Shown here: positions 37,298 through 46,390 of the stretch, piece after piece | Layout of the letters: every line of letters begins with the position of its first letter | Numbering within the stretch: position 1 is the first letter of the stretch | Assembly: GCF_019669905.1 (NCBI RefSeq) | Contig: NZ_AP019777.1 | Coordinates: 3,596,001 to 3,660,000 of the forward strand | Reading direction: 5' to 3' | Origin: Methylomonas koyamae | GTDB taxonomy: Bacteria > Pseudomonadota > Gammaproteobacteria > Methylococcales > Methylomonadaceae | Length of the DNA: 64,000 nucleotides | Position numbers and translations under genes: made by a program | The notes under the pieces: model-generated | What the model was told of the DNA's origin: nothing | What the model saw: the letters and a program-made list of their open reading frames with translations, nothing else | The model's database searches: none

Positions 37298-38758
37298 ATG
37301 ACTCAGACAGAAATCTTTCCCTGGAACCCCGGTTTCGAAACCGGCCTGCCCGTAATCGATGCCCAACACCGGCAATTGGTCGAGCTGCTTAACCGCTTAG
37401 CGGCGCATTTGGCCTATCGCAGCGCTATCCCGGAATTAGAGGCCATTTTCGATCAATTGACGCAATATGCAGCTTTCCATTTTCAAACCGAAGAAAGTAT
37501 CTGGGCCCAATACCTCGATAGCGACGATTCGGTGGCGCTGCACAAATTGTCCCATCAACACTTCGTTACCGAACTGCTGGCGCTAAAACACGATCGGACC
37601 GATGCCAATTTCGAGAAAATTTTGGAGCGGATCGTCAGCTTCTTAACCCGCTGGCTGGCGTTTCATATTCTGGACACCGACAAACGCATGGCGCAAATCG
37701 CCCTGGCAGTCGGCCAAGGCGTCCCCCTGGAAACCGCCAAACGCAGCGCCGAAGATCTCACCGACGCGCAACAGGTTTTAATCAAAACCATATTGCGGAT
37801 GTACGAAAACCTGTCGTCCCGCACGCTACAGTTGATGAAAGAAGTGGCCGAACGCCAACGCGCGGAAACCAAATTGCGCTTGTTTGCGAAAGTGTTCGAA
37901 AACACGCTGGAAGCGATTTGCATCACCGATCCCGAGCGGCGCATCATCGATGTCAACGTCGCGTTTTGCCAGGCGACAAAAAATAGCTCGGCGGAACTGC
38001 TCGGCAAACCGCTCGACCGGATTAAATCCGGCTTCACCGATACCCAGTTGGCCGCCACAATCGCCCAAGCCATGCAGGCTAGCGGACATTGGGCCGGAGA
38101 AATCTGGAACCGCAACCCAAACGGCGAATTGGAGCCCGAATGGCTGACCCTGTCCGCCATCAAAAACAGCGACGGCGAAATCAGCCACTACGTCAACGTT
38201 TTTTCCAGCGTTGGCGAATTGATCAAGCGCCAGCGTTATCTGGAACACGCCGCCAACCACGATGCATTGACCGGTTTACCCAACCGCCTGTTGCTGGCCG
38301 ACCGGATGAACGTTGCCATGGAATTGGCGCTACGCACCAAAACCCTGTTGGCCGTTTGTTATCTCGACCTGGACGGATTCAAACCGGTCAACGACCATTG
38401 GGGCCACGAAGCCGGCGACGAAGTGTTGAAACAGGTAGCGGTCAGATTGAAAAGCTTGATACGCAAATGCGATACGGTTGCCCGCTTGGGCGGCGACGAG
38501 TTCGTGTTGCTATTGGGCAATATGACCAACTTGACCGACTGCGACTCGTTTCTGACGCGAGTGTTAACCGAAATCGAACGGCCAACCCCCATCGCGCAAG
38601 GCTTCGCCTATGTATCGGCCAGTATCGGCGTCACGGTTTTTCCGCTGGATAACGTGCCGGCCATGACTCTTTTATTGCACGCCGACCAAGGGCTGTACCA
38701 AGCCAAAAACTCCGGTAAATCCTGCTTCAGCTACTGTTCCGCGTTGCCGAGGCAATAA
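37298..38758 (+). CDS. Hemerythrin-PAS-GGDEF diguanylate cyclase
   Basis: The 486-residue protein starts with a bacteriohemerythrin domain: DAQHRQLV, FHFQTEES, HKLSHQHF and WLAFHILDTDK supply the di-iron ligands that bind oxygen. A linker helix and a PAS domain (about 195-310) follow, then a complete GGDEF domain with RLGGDEFVLL. An RxxD inhibitory site (RKCD) sits five residues before it. It should make c-di-GMP in response to oxygen or redox state. There are no membrane segments. REP elements flank its 3' end. Confidence 0.93.
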   Translation: MTQTEIFPWNPGFETGLPVIDAQHRQLVELLNRLAAHLAYRSAIPELEAIFDQLTQYAAFHFQTEESIWAQYLDSDDSVALHKLSHQHFVTELLALKHDRTDANFEKILERIVSFLTRWLAFHILDTDKRMAQIALAVGQGVPLETAKRSAEDLTDAQQVLIKTILRMYENLSSRTLQLMKEVAERQRAETKLRLFAKVFENTLEAICITDPERRIIDVNVAFCQATKNSSAELLGKPLDRIKSGFTDTQLAATIAQAMQASGHWAGEIWNRNPNGELEPEWLTLSAIKNSDGEISHYVNVFSSVGELIKRQRYLEHAANHDALTGLPNRLLLADRMNVAMELALRTKTLLAVCYLDLDGFKPVNDHWGHEAGDEVLKQVAVRLKSLIRKCDTVARLGGDEFVLLLGNMTNLTDCDSFLTRVLTEIERPTPIAQGFAYVSASIGVTVFPLDNVPAMTLLLHADQGLYQAKNSGKSCFSYCSALPRQ

Positions 38759-38767
38759 GTCCGGTAA

Positions 38768-38800
38768 GCCGGAAACGCCTGACGGCTTATTCCGGCCTAC
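38768..38800 (-). repeat. REP element, inverted copy
   Basis: GCCGGAAACG...CGGCTTATTCCGGCCTAC is an inverted copy of the RAYT-type REP (GTAGGCCGGAATAAGCG...CGTTTCCGGC). It pairs with the direct copy at 38864-38894 in the gap after the hemerythrin-GGDEF gene, like a BIME doublet. Confidence 0.8.
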
Positions 38801-38863
38801 TCAGCGTTACGTTATACGGAATTGCTTTCCCCCATAATCGGGCAAATCCGCTCGAACCTTCCT

Positions 38864-38894
38864 GTAGGCCGGAATAAGCGCCAGCGTTTCCGGC
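38864..38894 (+). repeat. REP element, direct copy
   Basis: GTAGGCCGGAATAAGCGCC...CGTTTCCGGC matches the elements around the transposase at 43231-43749. The remainder of the gap 38759-39050 holds no gene. Confidence 0.8.
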
Positions 38895-39050
38895 GGGGCC
38901 TAACTCACCGGAAGCACCAGGCATCGCGCCGGTAGCCACCGCCACAGGTTATGCCGCGATTCAGGCTGGGATATTGTCAAAAACGACGGCAGATCCCCGG
39001 CTTTCCCGGCCGGGGCGACGTGCGTTTGTAAAATCGATAACACTGTTCCC

Positions 39051-42000
39051 TCACCTCACCAACGTCGCCCGCTGTTCGTCGGTCATCAGGCGGGCGGCTT
39101 GCTGGCGGGCTTCGGCGGCGTTGGTATCGCCCAGTGCGTCCAGCACTACCGAGTAATTCAACCACAGGTTGCCGTGGGCCGGAAACTTATGGGTGGCGGC
39201 TTCCAGCAGGCTTTGCGCCTCCCGGTCGCGGCCGGTTCGATGCAGGAAAAAGCCGTAGCTCGACACCGCATCCGGATTGTCCGGCGCCAGTTCCACCCAC
39301 TCTTTAAACGCCGGTTCGGCGCGCAGATTGTCGTTGGCCATCGCCGCGGCCGTGGCCAACGCGGCGGCGGCCATCGGTTGTCGCGGAAATTTTTCGCTGA
39401 CGCCGATGGCAACCGCCAAAGCCTCGGCATGGCGGCCGCTTTCGATCAAGGCCCTGACGTGCTTATAGGCCAAGTACGGGTCGCCCGGTTCGCGCTCGCT
39501 GGCGCGCCGCGCCGGTTCGATTGCCCGTTCCGGCCGGCCGGTCACCGAGAAATAGCGCGCCAAGGCGCCCTCCAACGCCGCGCTGGAAACCGGCTGCGAA
39601 GCGATCACGCCGGTGATCAGGCTGTCGCCGCGTTCCCGCTCGCCCGCCAACCACAACAAACGCGCCAGGCTATATAAGGCTTCCGGTTCCGCCGGATGGC
39701 GCGACAACACCGTTTCCCAGGCCGCCCGCGCGTTGCCGAATTCGCCTGTGCGCTCCGAAACCCGGGCCAGATCGGCATAGACCCGCTCCGGCGCGCCGGC
39801 TTGGCCGGCCAAGCGTTTCAACAATTCCAGCGCCTGGGGCAGTTGGCCGCGCGCTTCGAATAACGCCGCCTGCAACTGCTCCGGCAAGATTTCGCCCGTG
39901 CGCAGGATACGCGCCTGTGCCAACGCCTGTTCCGCTTCGGCGAAATGGCCGGTGCGGATCGAGGCTTCGCTAAACATGATCTGAAAATCGAAATTGTTGC
40001 GGTAATTGGGCTGCACGGCGGCGGCCAGACTGTAGGCCTGGGAGAATTCGCTGCGTTTAACGTGCTCGAACGCTTTGGAGCCCGCCGCTTCTATGCCGCC
40101 GGCCTCGCGGACGATACGGTTATTGCCGGCGTTGCCGAGCCAGCCGGCCGCCAAGCCGCCGACCACAGCCAGCACCGGAAACAGGCGCAGCGCGACGGCC
40201 ACCGGTTTGAAGGCCGGGGTGTGCACCAAAGCCCCGGCCCGTTCTAGCGCCGCCGCCCGTTGTTGGCAGTATTCCGGCCATTGTTCCGCCGCAATCTCCG
40301 CCGCGGTGCTTTCCCAACGGTAGTCGAAGCGGACTTCGCGCCGTCGCGACCGGACATCGACCCGGTAACGAAACCCCGGCCCTTCGTGGCTAAGCGCACC
40401 CGCTTTCAGTTTTTTCACCGCTTTGCCGCGGACGACGACGCTGTGGCAAACCCGCAGCGGATGGCGCAATTGGAAAGGCTGCGCGCGCTGTTGATGCGGA
40501 TCGATGGTTTCCACGGCCAGAAACAAGCCGTGGGCACCGTAGCTGAAAAAGTCCGGCGGCTTGCGCCCGGCCTGGCCCCAGGTCGGCAACGAATGGCGGC
40601 TACGCAATTCGATCCGGTTACCGTCGCTGTCGTCGCCGATCTGCATGCTTTCGGGATTCGGCAGCAATGCCGGAAAATTCTGCTGCAACGCGTCGGCCCG
40701 CTGTTTGGCGAACTGGCGCTGGCCTTGGTTCAGGATGGCCGCGCGGATGTCGTCTGCCAACCAACCGCTGGCCTCCAGCACCTGATCGACGGCGCCGTCA
40801 CGGCATTTCCGATCCAGTGTGAAGGTTTCGGTCAGCGTCAGTTCGGCCAGCGCCGGTGGCGGCAACTCCAGCAAGGCATCGGTTGCCGGGTCGATCTGCA
40901 AACCGGCACCGAACGGCGGCGCGGCCAAACGCTCCAGATCGCCGCCCTGGCCGACCACGGTCGGATCGGCGAAATAACGTTGGCCGTCCAGCTCGAACCC
41001 GACAATGACGTGGTTGAAACAGGCCGTGGACGGCATCAGCCGTTGAATGCCGTCGCGCCAGCCGCTGGCGACCAATACCGGCCACGCCGCGATGCCCAAC
41101 TCGCGCAGCAAGGCCGCCAGCAAAATCGATTTATCCTTGCAGTCGCCGAAGCGCCGCCGCAATACCGTACCGGCCCCGTTCGGCAACATGCCGGCGCCGT
41201 GGCCGAAATCGACGCTTAAGTAGCGAATGTCGTTTTGGACGAAACGCAACGCGGCCACTATGGCCGCGGCGCGGGTTTTGCCGTCGGCCAAGCGTTGCGC
41301 TTCGGCGGCGACGCTTTCGGCCGCGTCGGTTGCCGCATCGGCCCAAAGCTCGGCGAAAAAGCGGGCGACCTGGCCCCAGGTTTGCCAGCAAGTCGCTTCC
41401 AGTACCGGAAACGGCCAATGGCCGCCCGGCACGTTGCCCTCCGCCTGAAACATCGGCGGCCGGTCGTAGCGCCAACTCACGCCATCGGCTTCGCTAGTCT
41501 CGACCGGTACGGCCGCGCCATCCGGCGTATGCAAGCGCCAGCGCAAGTCGCAGCCGGAAGCTCCGGTCAAGGCCAAACAGTAAGTTGCCACCGGTACGCT
41601 CCAAGCCAGAAAATGCAACGCGGTGAACAACAGGCCCGGCAGCGGTTCGCGCGGCAGCAGCGTCCAGGACAGGTCGATCACGTCGCCGACCCGCACGTCT
41701 TCCAGCAAAGCCACCAGCGACACGTAGCCCTTCAGCATTTGCTGTTCGAATTGCTGCTCGCGCTGGCGAAGCAAAAACGCCTCTTTCGCCACCGGCTCGC
41801 GCTTTTGCCAGGCGCCCTCCGCGCTCATGCGCCAAATCGCCAATTCGTGGAGTTGTAAACGCTGGGCGGCCGGATCGAACTCGACTACTACCTGGCTTTG
41901 GGTTTGCACCGCCGATAACGAGGTCAGCATCTTCACGGTGCGCACATACAGCGCCTGGCTTGTCACATGGTGTTGTTCGTCGATCAGCAAAAAACCGAAA

Positions 42001-42116
42001 CCCTGGCCCTCGCCGGGCCGCCAGGCCCAATCCACGGAGCGTTTCCGCACCCACTCGGCCGGCGGCTGTACCGACCATTCCGCTTGCTCGATCGGCACGT
42101 GTACGCGTATCGACAT
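39051..42116 (-). CDS. DUF3857/transglutaminase-like protein with C-terminal TPR repeats
   Basis: The start at 42114-42116 has AGAGGAA about six bases upstream; the longer frame is unsupported. The 1021-residue protein begins with a DUF3857-type domain and a transglutaminase-like core with a potential Cys in RRFGDCKDKSILLAALLRELG, His in CFNHVIVG and Asp in RYFADPTVVG. One membrane helix (about 635-655, LFPVLAVVGGLAAGWLG) separates it from at least seven TPR-like repeats at the C-terminus. No signal peptide is visible, so the orientation of the core is unclear. Proteins of this build are widespread but uncharacterised. Confidence 0.8.
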   Translation of the reverse strand: MSIRVHVPIEQAEWSVQPPAEWVRKRSVDWAWRPGEGQGFGFLLIDEQHHVTSQALYVRTVKMLTSLSAVQTQSQVVVEFDPAAQRLQLHELAIWRMSAEGAWQKREPVAKEAFLLRQREQQFEQQMLKGYVSLVALLEDVRVGDVIDLSWTLLPREPLPGLLFTALHFLAWSVPVATYCLALTGASGCDLRWRLHTPDGAAVPVETSEADGVSWRYDRPPMFQAEGNVPGGHWPFPVLEATCWQTWGQVARFFAELWADAATDAAESVAAEAQRLADGKTRAAAIVAALRFVQNDIRYLSVDFGHGAGMLPNGAGTVLRRRFGDCKDKSILLAALLRELGIAAWPVLVASGWRDGIQRLMPSTACFNHVIVGFELDGQRYFADPTVVGQGGDLERLAAPPFGAGLQIDPATDALLELPPPALAELTLTETFTLDRKCRDGAVDQVLEASGWLADDIRAAILNQGQRQFAKQRADALQQNFPALLPNPESMQIGDDSDGNRIELRSRHSLPTWGQAGRKPPDFFSYGAHGLFLAVETIDPHQQRAQPFQLRHPLRVCHSVVVRGKAVKKLKAGALSHEGPGFRYRVDVRSRRREVRFDYRWESTAAEIAAEQWPEYCQQRAAALERAGALVHTPAFKPVAVALRLFPVLAVVGGLAAGWLGNAGNNRIVREAGGIEAAGSKAFEHVKRSEFSQAYSLAAAVQPNYRNNFDFQIMFSEASIRTGHFAEAEQALAQARILRTGEILPEQLQAALFEARGQLPQALELLKRLAGQAGAPERVYADLARVSERTGEFGNARAAWETVLSRHPAEPEALYSLARLLWLAGERERGDSLITGVIASQPVSSAALEGALARYFSVTGRPERAIEPARRASEREPGDPYLAYKHVRALIESGRHAEALAVAIGVSEKFPRQPMAAAALATAAAMANDNLRAEPAFKEWVELAPDNPDAVSSYGFFLHRTGRDREAQSLLEAATHKFPAHGNLWLNYSVVLDALGDTNAAEARQQAARLMTDEQRATLVR

Positions 42117-42388
42117 GAAATTCCTCTTCTCGTTATTTTTTCCAATGGGGACGTTTGCTCGGGCCGGCAAACTCTTGGCGGATAACGCCAAGCAACGCGG
42201 CCGGTCGCGGCGGAGCTCAGCATGCGGCGAAAGCGGTCTAGAGTCAATCGTCGGCGCCGCGGCTGTTCAGGTACGATGGTTTACGGCTATGACCTCCCGG
42301 CTTCAGGCGATGCCAGCCGGTTTCAACAATCAACGGTACGACAAACCGCTCGCCAATCGCTCCGGGGTTTCGCTAGCGTAGTCGGGGC

Positions 42389-43183
42389 CTAACCGAAGAT
42401 ACCTTTAACCGCCAACGCCTCGCGGGCCAGCTTCTGCCGCAGCGCTAAATCGTCTTTGCCGCGCACATCGATGTTGAGCGCAAACAACCAGACCTCGGCC
42501 TGGGTCTCGACGTAACCGACGTACCAGCCAACTTGGGGATTGGCGCGCGCCGCCCAGCCGGTCTTGGCCCGTAGCGCATAAGCGGGGGTTTGTTCGGCCA
42601 GCATGATGTCGCGCAGGGTGTCGTAAGCGAATTCATCGAACGGCAGCGAGCGCCTGACCAGTTTGCGCAGGAATTCGACCTGCTCCGCCGCGCTGATCTG
42701 CAACGAACCGTCCAGCCAGAATTCCGTCAACGCAAACGGTTCGCGCAATTCGCCGTACTCGGTTTGCTGCAGATAGCGGCGATAGGCATCGGCGCCGATT
42801 CGCCGCGCCAACTCCTGGTAACACCAGACGCAGGACACCTTGAACGCCGAAGCCAGGGTCTGGTCGCGGTTCCAATCCGGAAAGTCGTGGATTTGTCCAT
42901 CCCAGTGCAAACTTTCGTCTTTGCCGGCAATGGCCCGTTCCTGCAACGCAATCAGCGTGTTCAGGATTTTAAAAGTGGAAGCGACCGGCAAACGCCGGTT
43001 GGCGCGGGCATCGTTATGGACGAAACTCCGGCCGGTGCGTAGCGACGAGATCACCACTGTGCCCTCCAGGCCGCGGTCGGCAAACAGCTTCGCCAACGCC
43101 GGGTCTTCGGCGCGAGCCGGCCCGGCTGCGGAAACCGCAAGCAGCAGAATGGCAAGGCAGGATTTGATTATTGGGTTCGGCAT
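42389..43183 (-). CDS. Class D (OXA-type) beta-lactamase
   Basis: The 264-residue protein has a signal peptide (cleaved near ARA, about residue 25) and all class D motifs: STFK with the nucleophile Ser69 and Lys72, SCV at 117-119, EYGE in the place of the usual YGN at 142-145, FWLDG at 155-159 and KTG at 207-209. Class D enzymes hydrolyse beta-lactams in the periplasm; the spectrum cannot be predicted here. It seems to be an ordinary chromosomal gene with no integron or insertion sequence next to it, although a RAYT gene is adjacent. Confidence 0.9.
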   Translation of the reverse strand: MPNPIIKSCLAILLLAVSAAGPARAEDPALAKLFADRGLEGTVVISSLRTGRSFVHNDARANRRLPVASTFKILNTLIALQERAIAGKDESLHWDGQIHDFPDWNRDQTLASAFKVSCVWCYQELARRIGADAYRRYLQQTEYGELREPFALTEFWLDGSLQISAAEQVEFLRKLVRRSLPFDEFAYDTLRDIMLAEQTPAYALRAKTGWAARANPQVGWYVGYVETQAEVWLFALNIDVRGKDDLALRQKLAREALAVKGIFG

Positions 43184-43230
43184 GATGTCAGTGAGTTTTG
43201 GTGAGCGGGAACCGTTAGTACGTCGCCGGC

Positions 43231-43749
43231 TTATTCGCAGTCGAAATCGGCGCTAGCCGGGACACCGGCATTGCCCCAATGCAACGGATACTCACCGCCG
43301 GCGACGAAACGACGGAAGGAACTGTGCGGCCAGTTCGCTGGGGAGTCCGTTAAACCGTGCTTGACCGGATTGTAATGAATGTAATCCAGGTGGCGCTGAA
43401 AATCGGCTTCGTCGCGAATGCAATGTTCGAAAAAACGCGGTTGCCAGACGGTTTTGGCAGCGTCCGCGTTAACTTCGGTCGTCATGCTGCGGGAAAAGTC
43501 GGTCTTAATCATTTGCCAGCGCACCGAATAATTTGCATCGCCTTCCGGCAATTGCCAGATGCAATGCAAATGGTCCGGCAACACCACCTCGGCGGTTAAT
43601 TCGAACGGCCGCTTGGCTTTCACAGCTTTAAACGCCTGCCGCAGCCGCGCCACATTTCGTCCGTCGGCGAAAATCGCTTGCCGGCGGTAAGTCACCACCG
43701 TGAAAAAATAACAACCGCCGGGAATGTAAACGCGTCGGTAATCGCTCAT
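43231..43749 (-). mobile_element. REP-associated tyrosine transposase (RAYT, TnpA-REP)
   Basis: The ATG at 43747-43749 gives 172 residues; the frame extends into the repeat DNA but with no better start. It is a Y1-type HUH single-strand nuclease: YFFTVVTYRR near the N-terminus, the HUH motif PDHLHCIW, and the catalytic Tyr in HLDYIHYNPVKHG. RAYTs are domesticated relatives of IS200/IS605 transposases that recognise REP hairpins. Matching REP elements begin 42 bases upstream of its start and occur again at 43990, 44191, 44361 and near 38800. Confidence 0.93.
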
Positions 43750-43768
43750 CGCTTTCAAGATGTCGGAG

Positions 43769-43968
43769 GGATTAAACCAATTCAAACAATGTAGGCCGGA
43801 ATAAGCGTAGCGTTTCCGGCAATTTAACCGGTATGAATCGTTGGGTTGCACCGCCCAGGAAAATGGGCGGAGAGCAACAGACCGCCACCGTCATTTCATT
43901 CGTGGCCCACGTCGGCGAGTCGCGAGTAAACCGCTAGGGTTGCCGGTCGATTTAAAGCTTGCCGGAAA
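43769..43968 (+). repeat. About 200-bp tandem repeat, unit 1, containing a REP
   Basis: The unit begins GGATTAAACCAATTCAAACA, contains the REP hairpin at 43791-43820, a CCGCCC...GGGCGG hairpin near 43851-43870 and the end segment GTCGATTTAAAGCTTGCCGG. It starts about 20 bases before the RAYT start codon, so the RAYT promoter should lie in it. No open frame in it looks real. Confidence 0.9.
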
Positions 43969-44168
43969 GATTAAACCAATTCAAACAATGTAGGCCGGAA
44001 TAAGCGCAGCGTTTCCGGCGATTTAACCGGCATGAATCGTTTTGCGTTGTACCGCCTCGGAAAATGAGAGAAGAACAACAGACCGCCACCGTCATTTCAT
44101 TCGTGGCCCACTTCGGCGAGTCGCGAGTAAACCGCTGGAGTTGCCGGTCGATTTAAAGCTTGCCGGAA
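43969..44168 (+). repeat. About 200-bp tandem repeat, unit 2, containing a REP
   Basis: Period to unit 1 is 199 bases. The REP is at 43990-44019. The internal CCGCCC/GGGCGG hairpin is damaged here (CCGCCTC and GAGAGAA), so it is the most diverged unit. Confidence 0.9.
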
Positions 44169-44367
44169 GGATTAAACCAATTCAAACAATGTAGGCCGGA
44201 ATAAGCGCAGCGTTTCCGGCAATTTAACCGGTATGAATCGTTGCGTTGCGCCGCCCCGGAAAATGGGCGGAGAACAACAGTCCGCCGCCTTCATTTCATT
44301 CGTGGCCCACTTCGGCGAGTCGCGAGTAAACCGCTAGGGTTGCCGGTCGATTTAAAGCTTGCCGGAA
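44169..44367 (+). repeat. About 200-bp tandem repeat, unit 3, containing a REP
   Basis: Period to unit 2 is 201 bases. The REP is at 44191-44220 and the internal CCGCCC-type hairpin is intact. The unit runs directly into an inverted REP. Confidence 0.9.
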
Positions 44368-44390
44368 ACGCTGCGCTTATTCCGGCCTAC
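44361..44390 (-). repeat. REP element, inverted, closing the tandem array
   Basis: GCCGGAAACGCTGCGCTTATTCCGGCCTAC is the exact reverse complement of the REP in units 2 and 3. It caps the array and supplies the stop codon (TAG) of the UDG-like gene on the minus strand. Confidence 0.88.
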
Positions 44391-44932
44391 ATTTTCGTCG
44401 CCTTGAGGAACCGAAATAGCTCAACATTCTCTTCCGCCGCCTTTGAATTGCTGTTCATGACTCGCATCGACGGGTGGTGGCAACTTACTATGCGTGCCGC
44501 CGTTAGCCGCGATAGAAAAATGTGCGCCCTGCGGGCGGCGGCGCCAACCAATACAATAATCTTCAGGTTTGGCATTGCCTCCAACACAAGCGGAAGGTAT
44601 TTCATCCCTTCTCTCACATCGTCTCCGTCTGCCGCTCGAATTGCCGTCCCAGCGCTATTCCCGAGATACCAAGGCACTATGTTCCAAATTGCTATTTCAT
44701 CCCTGTCGATACCCGCTACCGCCAACTCTCTCCCAAATTCCCTCGCAGACGGATCTGGATTATCAAATGAAATTCGCCCAGTCTGAACGGCTTTGGGGCC
44801 AGGAGCTTCCAACAGGAACAGATATTCGGCGTTTTCGTTCCCGTTGCTCGGATCAAAGCTGGGGACTTCTTTCCCAAGGTGTTTATCCGCCTTGATGCGC
44901 TCAACTATTTCGGCAAACGTCACGTTCTTCAT
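44387..44932 (-). CDS. Uracil-DNA glycosylase-like superfamily protein
   Basis: The ATG at 44930-44932 gives 181 residues; a GTG two codons upstream is equally possible and neither has a good ribosome-binding site. The motifs LFLLEAPGPKA, IWNIVPWYLG and SCHHPSMRV fit the UDG-like superfamily fold. No cluster of cysteines is present, unlike the family-4 enzyme at 18259. The function may be base excision or unrelated. The DNA is more A+T-rich than the flanks, pointing to acquisition, and the stop codon lies inside a REP element. Confidence 0.72.
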   Translation of the reverse strand: MKNVTFAEIVERIKADKHLGKEVPSFDPSNGNENAEYLFLLEAPGPKAVQTGRISFDNPDPSAREFGRELAVAGIDRDEIAIWNIVPWYLGNSAGTAIRAADGDDVREGMKYLPLVLEAMPNLKIIVLVGAAARRAHIFLSRLTAARIVSCHHPSMRVMNSNSKAAEENVELFRFLKATKM

Positions 44933-45089
44933 ATCCACATCTAATTAAAAAATTCCGCATATCATCCATTCCAAGCCGATATTCAGCTCTACCCAATTCT
45001 AACAAACATATTCACCCTCCATAAATCCCGCCAAACGCCACCCCATCCCCAAACCGCCTTATAATCCGGCCAAAATCCCGGAGACCAGC

Positions 45090-45242
45090 ATGCTCAAACA
45101 CGCCAACGCCCGGCAAGACCACTTTCCGGAATTCGCCGGTTGCCGGGATGCGGTGGTGGCGCAGTTGATGGAGGCGGCGACGCTGCCGGCCGGGCAGCCG
45201 GTGTTTTATCCGGGCAAGGCGTGCGAGAACTATTTAATGTAG
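45090..45242 (+). pseudogene. N-terminal remnant of a Crp/Fnr-type regulator
   Basis: An ATG preceded by GGAG opens a frame of only 50 codons. The residues LPAGQPVFYPGKACENYL fit the beginning of a cyclic-nucleotide-binding-like sensor domain as found in Crp/Fnr regulators, after which the frame stops. The DNA-binding domain is missing. The gene was probably cut by a deletion whose other edge lies just before the CobW-type gene. Confidence 0.55.
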
Positions 45243-45297
45243 CGCCGGCCGCCCTATTACTCAGCGACAAAGTCACCAAGCTCGGAACCGACACCGT

Positions 45298-46281
45298 TTG
45301 ATTAAGCCCACCCAAAAACCCAGCCTGCCCCAAATCCCGGTGATATTGCTCACCGGCTTCCTCGGTAGCGGCAAGACCACGCTGTTGAACCGCCTGCTGG
45401 CGGACGGCGTGAAAACCGCGGTGGTCATCAACGAATTCGGTGCAGAGCCGGTCGACCAGGATTTGCTGCAGCGCCAGGACACGCCGTTGACGGTGCTGTC
45501 CGGCGGTTGCCTGTGCTGCCAGGTGAAAGGCGCGCTGGCGCCGACGTTGAAAAACTTGCGCATGGCCTGGGATGCCGCGGCCGACAAACCGTTCGAACGC
45601 GTCGTCATCGAAACCAGCGGCGTCGCCAGCCCGGAGCCGATTCTGGATACGCTGCTGCGCGAGCGCTGGCTGGCCGGGCGTTACCGGCTGCAGGCGGTGT
45701 TGACGACGCTGGCGATTCCGGCGGCACTCGATCAGTTGGATCGTTTCCCGGAGGCCGCGGCGCAGGTGGCATGGGCGGACCGTTTACTGTTGACGCATGC
45801 CGATCTGGCCGACGTCGGGCAACAAACCGCGCTGGCCCGGCGTCTACAGCAGTTAGCCCCGGCCACCCCGAGCGACCTGCTGCGTCCCGATGCGGCGATG
45901 CCATCCGACCTGTGCAGCGGCAACGTCAGAAGTTTTCGGCTGCTGCCCGCTGACGCAAAGCCGACGCACGAGTTCCGCAGCCTGTCGCTGCGCTTAACAC
46001 AACCGCCGGCCTGGACCCAATTGGAAGCGGCGCTGTTGGCGCTGCTGGCCGGCCACCCCCAATTGCTGCGCATCAAAGGCGTGGTTTATCTCGCCGACCG
46101 AACCGAACCGGTGGCGATACAGGCGGCCGGGCAACGCTTGTATCCGCCCGCCGCATTGCCGCCGCGCCACGAAGGCGACCTTTACGGGCGCTTGGTGTTT
46201 ATCGTCAGCGGCACTAGCGACGCGCTGGCCGCGGATTTGGCAACCGCCTTCGGCAGCGGGGCCGATATCCGCGCGTCATAG
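45298..46281 (+). CDS. CobW/COG0523 family GTPase (metal chaperone type)
   Basis: The P-loop GFLGSGKTT occupies residues 20-28, and CLCC in LSGGCLCCQVKG carries the CxCC metal-binding motif of the family. THADLAD supplies the guanine-specificity region and a CobW C-terminal domain follows. Family members deliver zinc, cobalt or other metals; with no cobalamin gene nearby and a Zn receptor in the window, zinc is a guess. The only available start is a TTG at 45298, preceded by GGAA, since a stop lies shortly upstream. At 327 residues it is full length. Confidence 0.88.
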   Translation: MIKPTQKPSLPQIPVILLTGFLGSGKTTLLNRLLADGVKTAVVINEFGAEPVDQDLLQRQDTPLTVLSGGCLCCQVKGALAPTLKNLRMAWDAAADKPFERVVIETSGVASPEPILDTLLRERWLAGRYRLQAVLTTLAIPAALDQLDRFPEAAAQVAWADRLLLTHADLADVGQQTALARRLQQLAPATPSDLLRPDAAMPSDLCSGNVRSFRLLPADAKPTHEFRSLSLRLTQPPAWTQLEAALLALLAGHPQLLRIKGVVYLADRTEPVAIQAAGQRLYPPAALPPRHEGDLYGRLVFIVSGTSDALAADLATAFGSGADIRAS

Positions 46282-46390
46282 TAGCTCGTTGCGGAACCCC
46301 GGCAATGCCACGAAAACCGGATACGGGGCTAGGTTATTTGTATTACCATAGCAGGCAGCCAATTTACGGACTTTCAGCGGGAGGCAGACT

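Noticed and set aside
43769..44390. Regular repeats that might suggest a CRISPR array
   Set aside because: The repeat unit is about 200 bases with conserved content throughout, no short repeat/unique spacer pattern and no cas gene.
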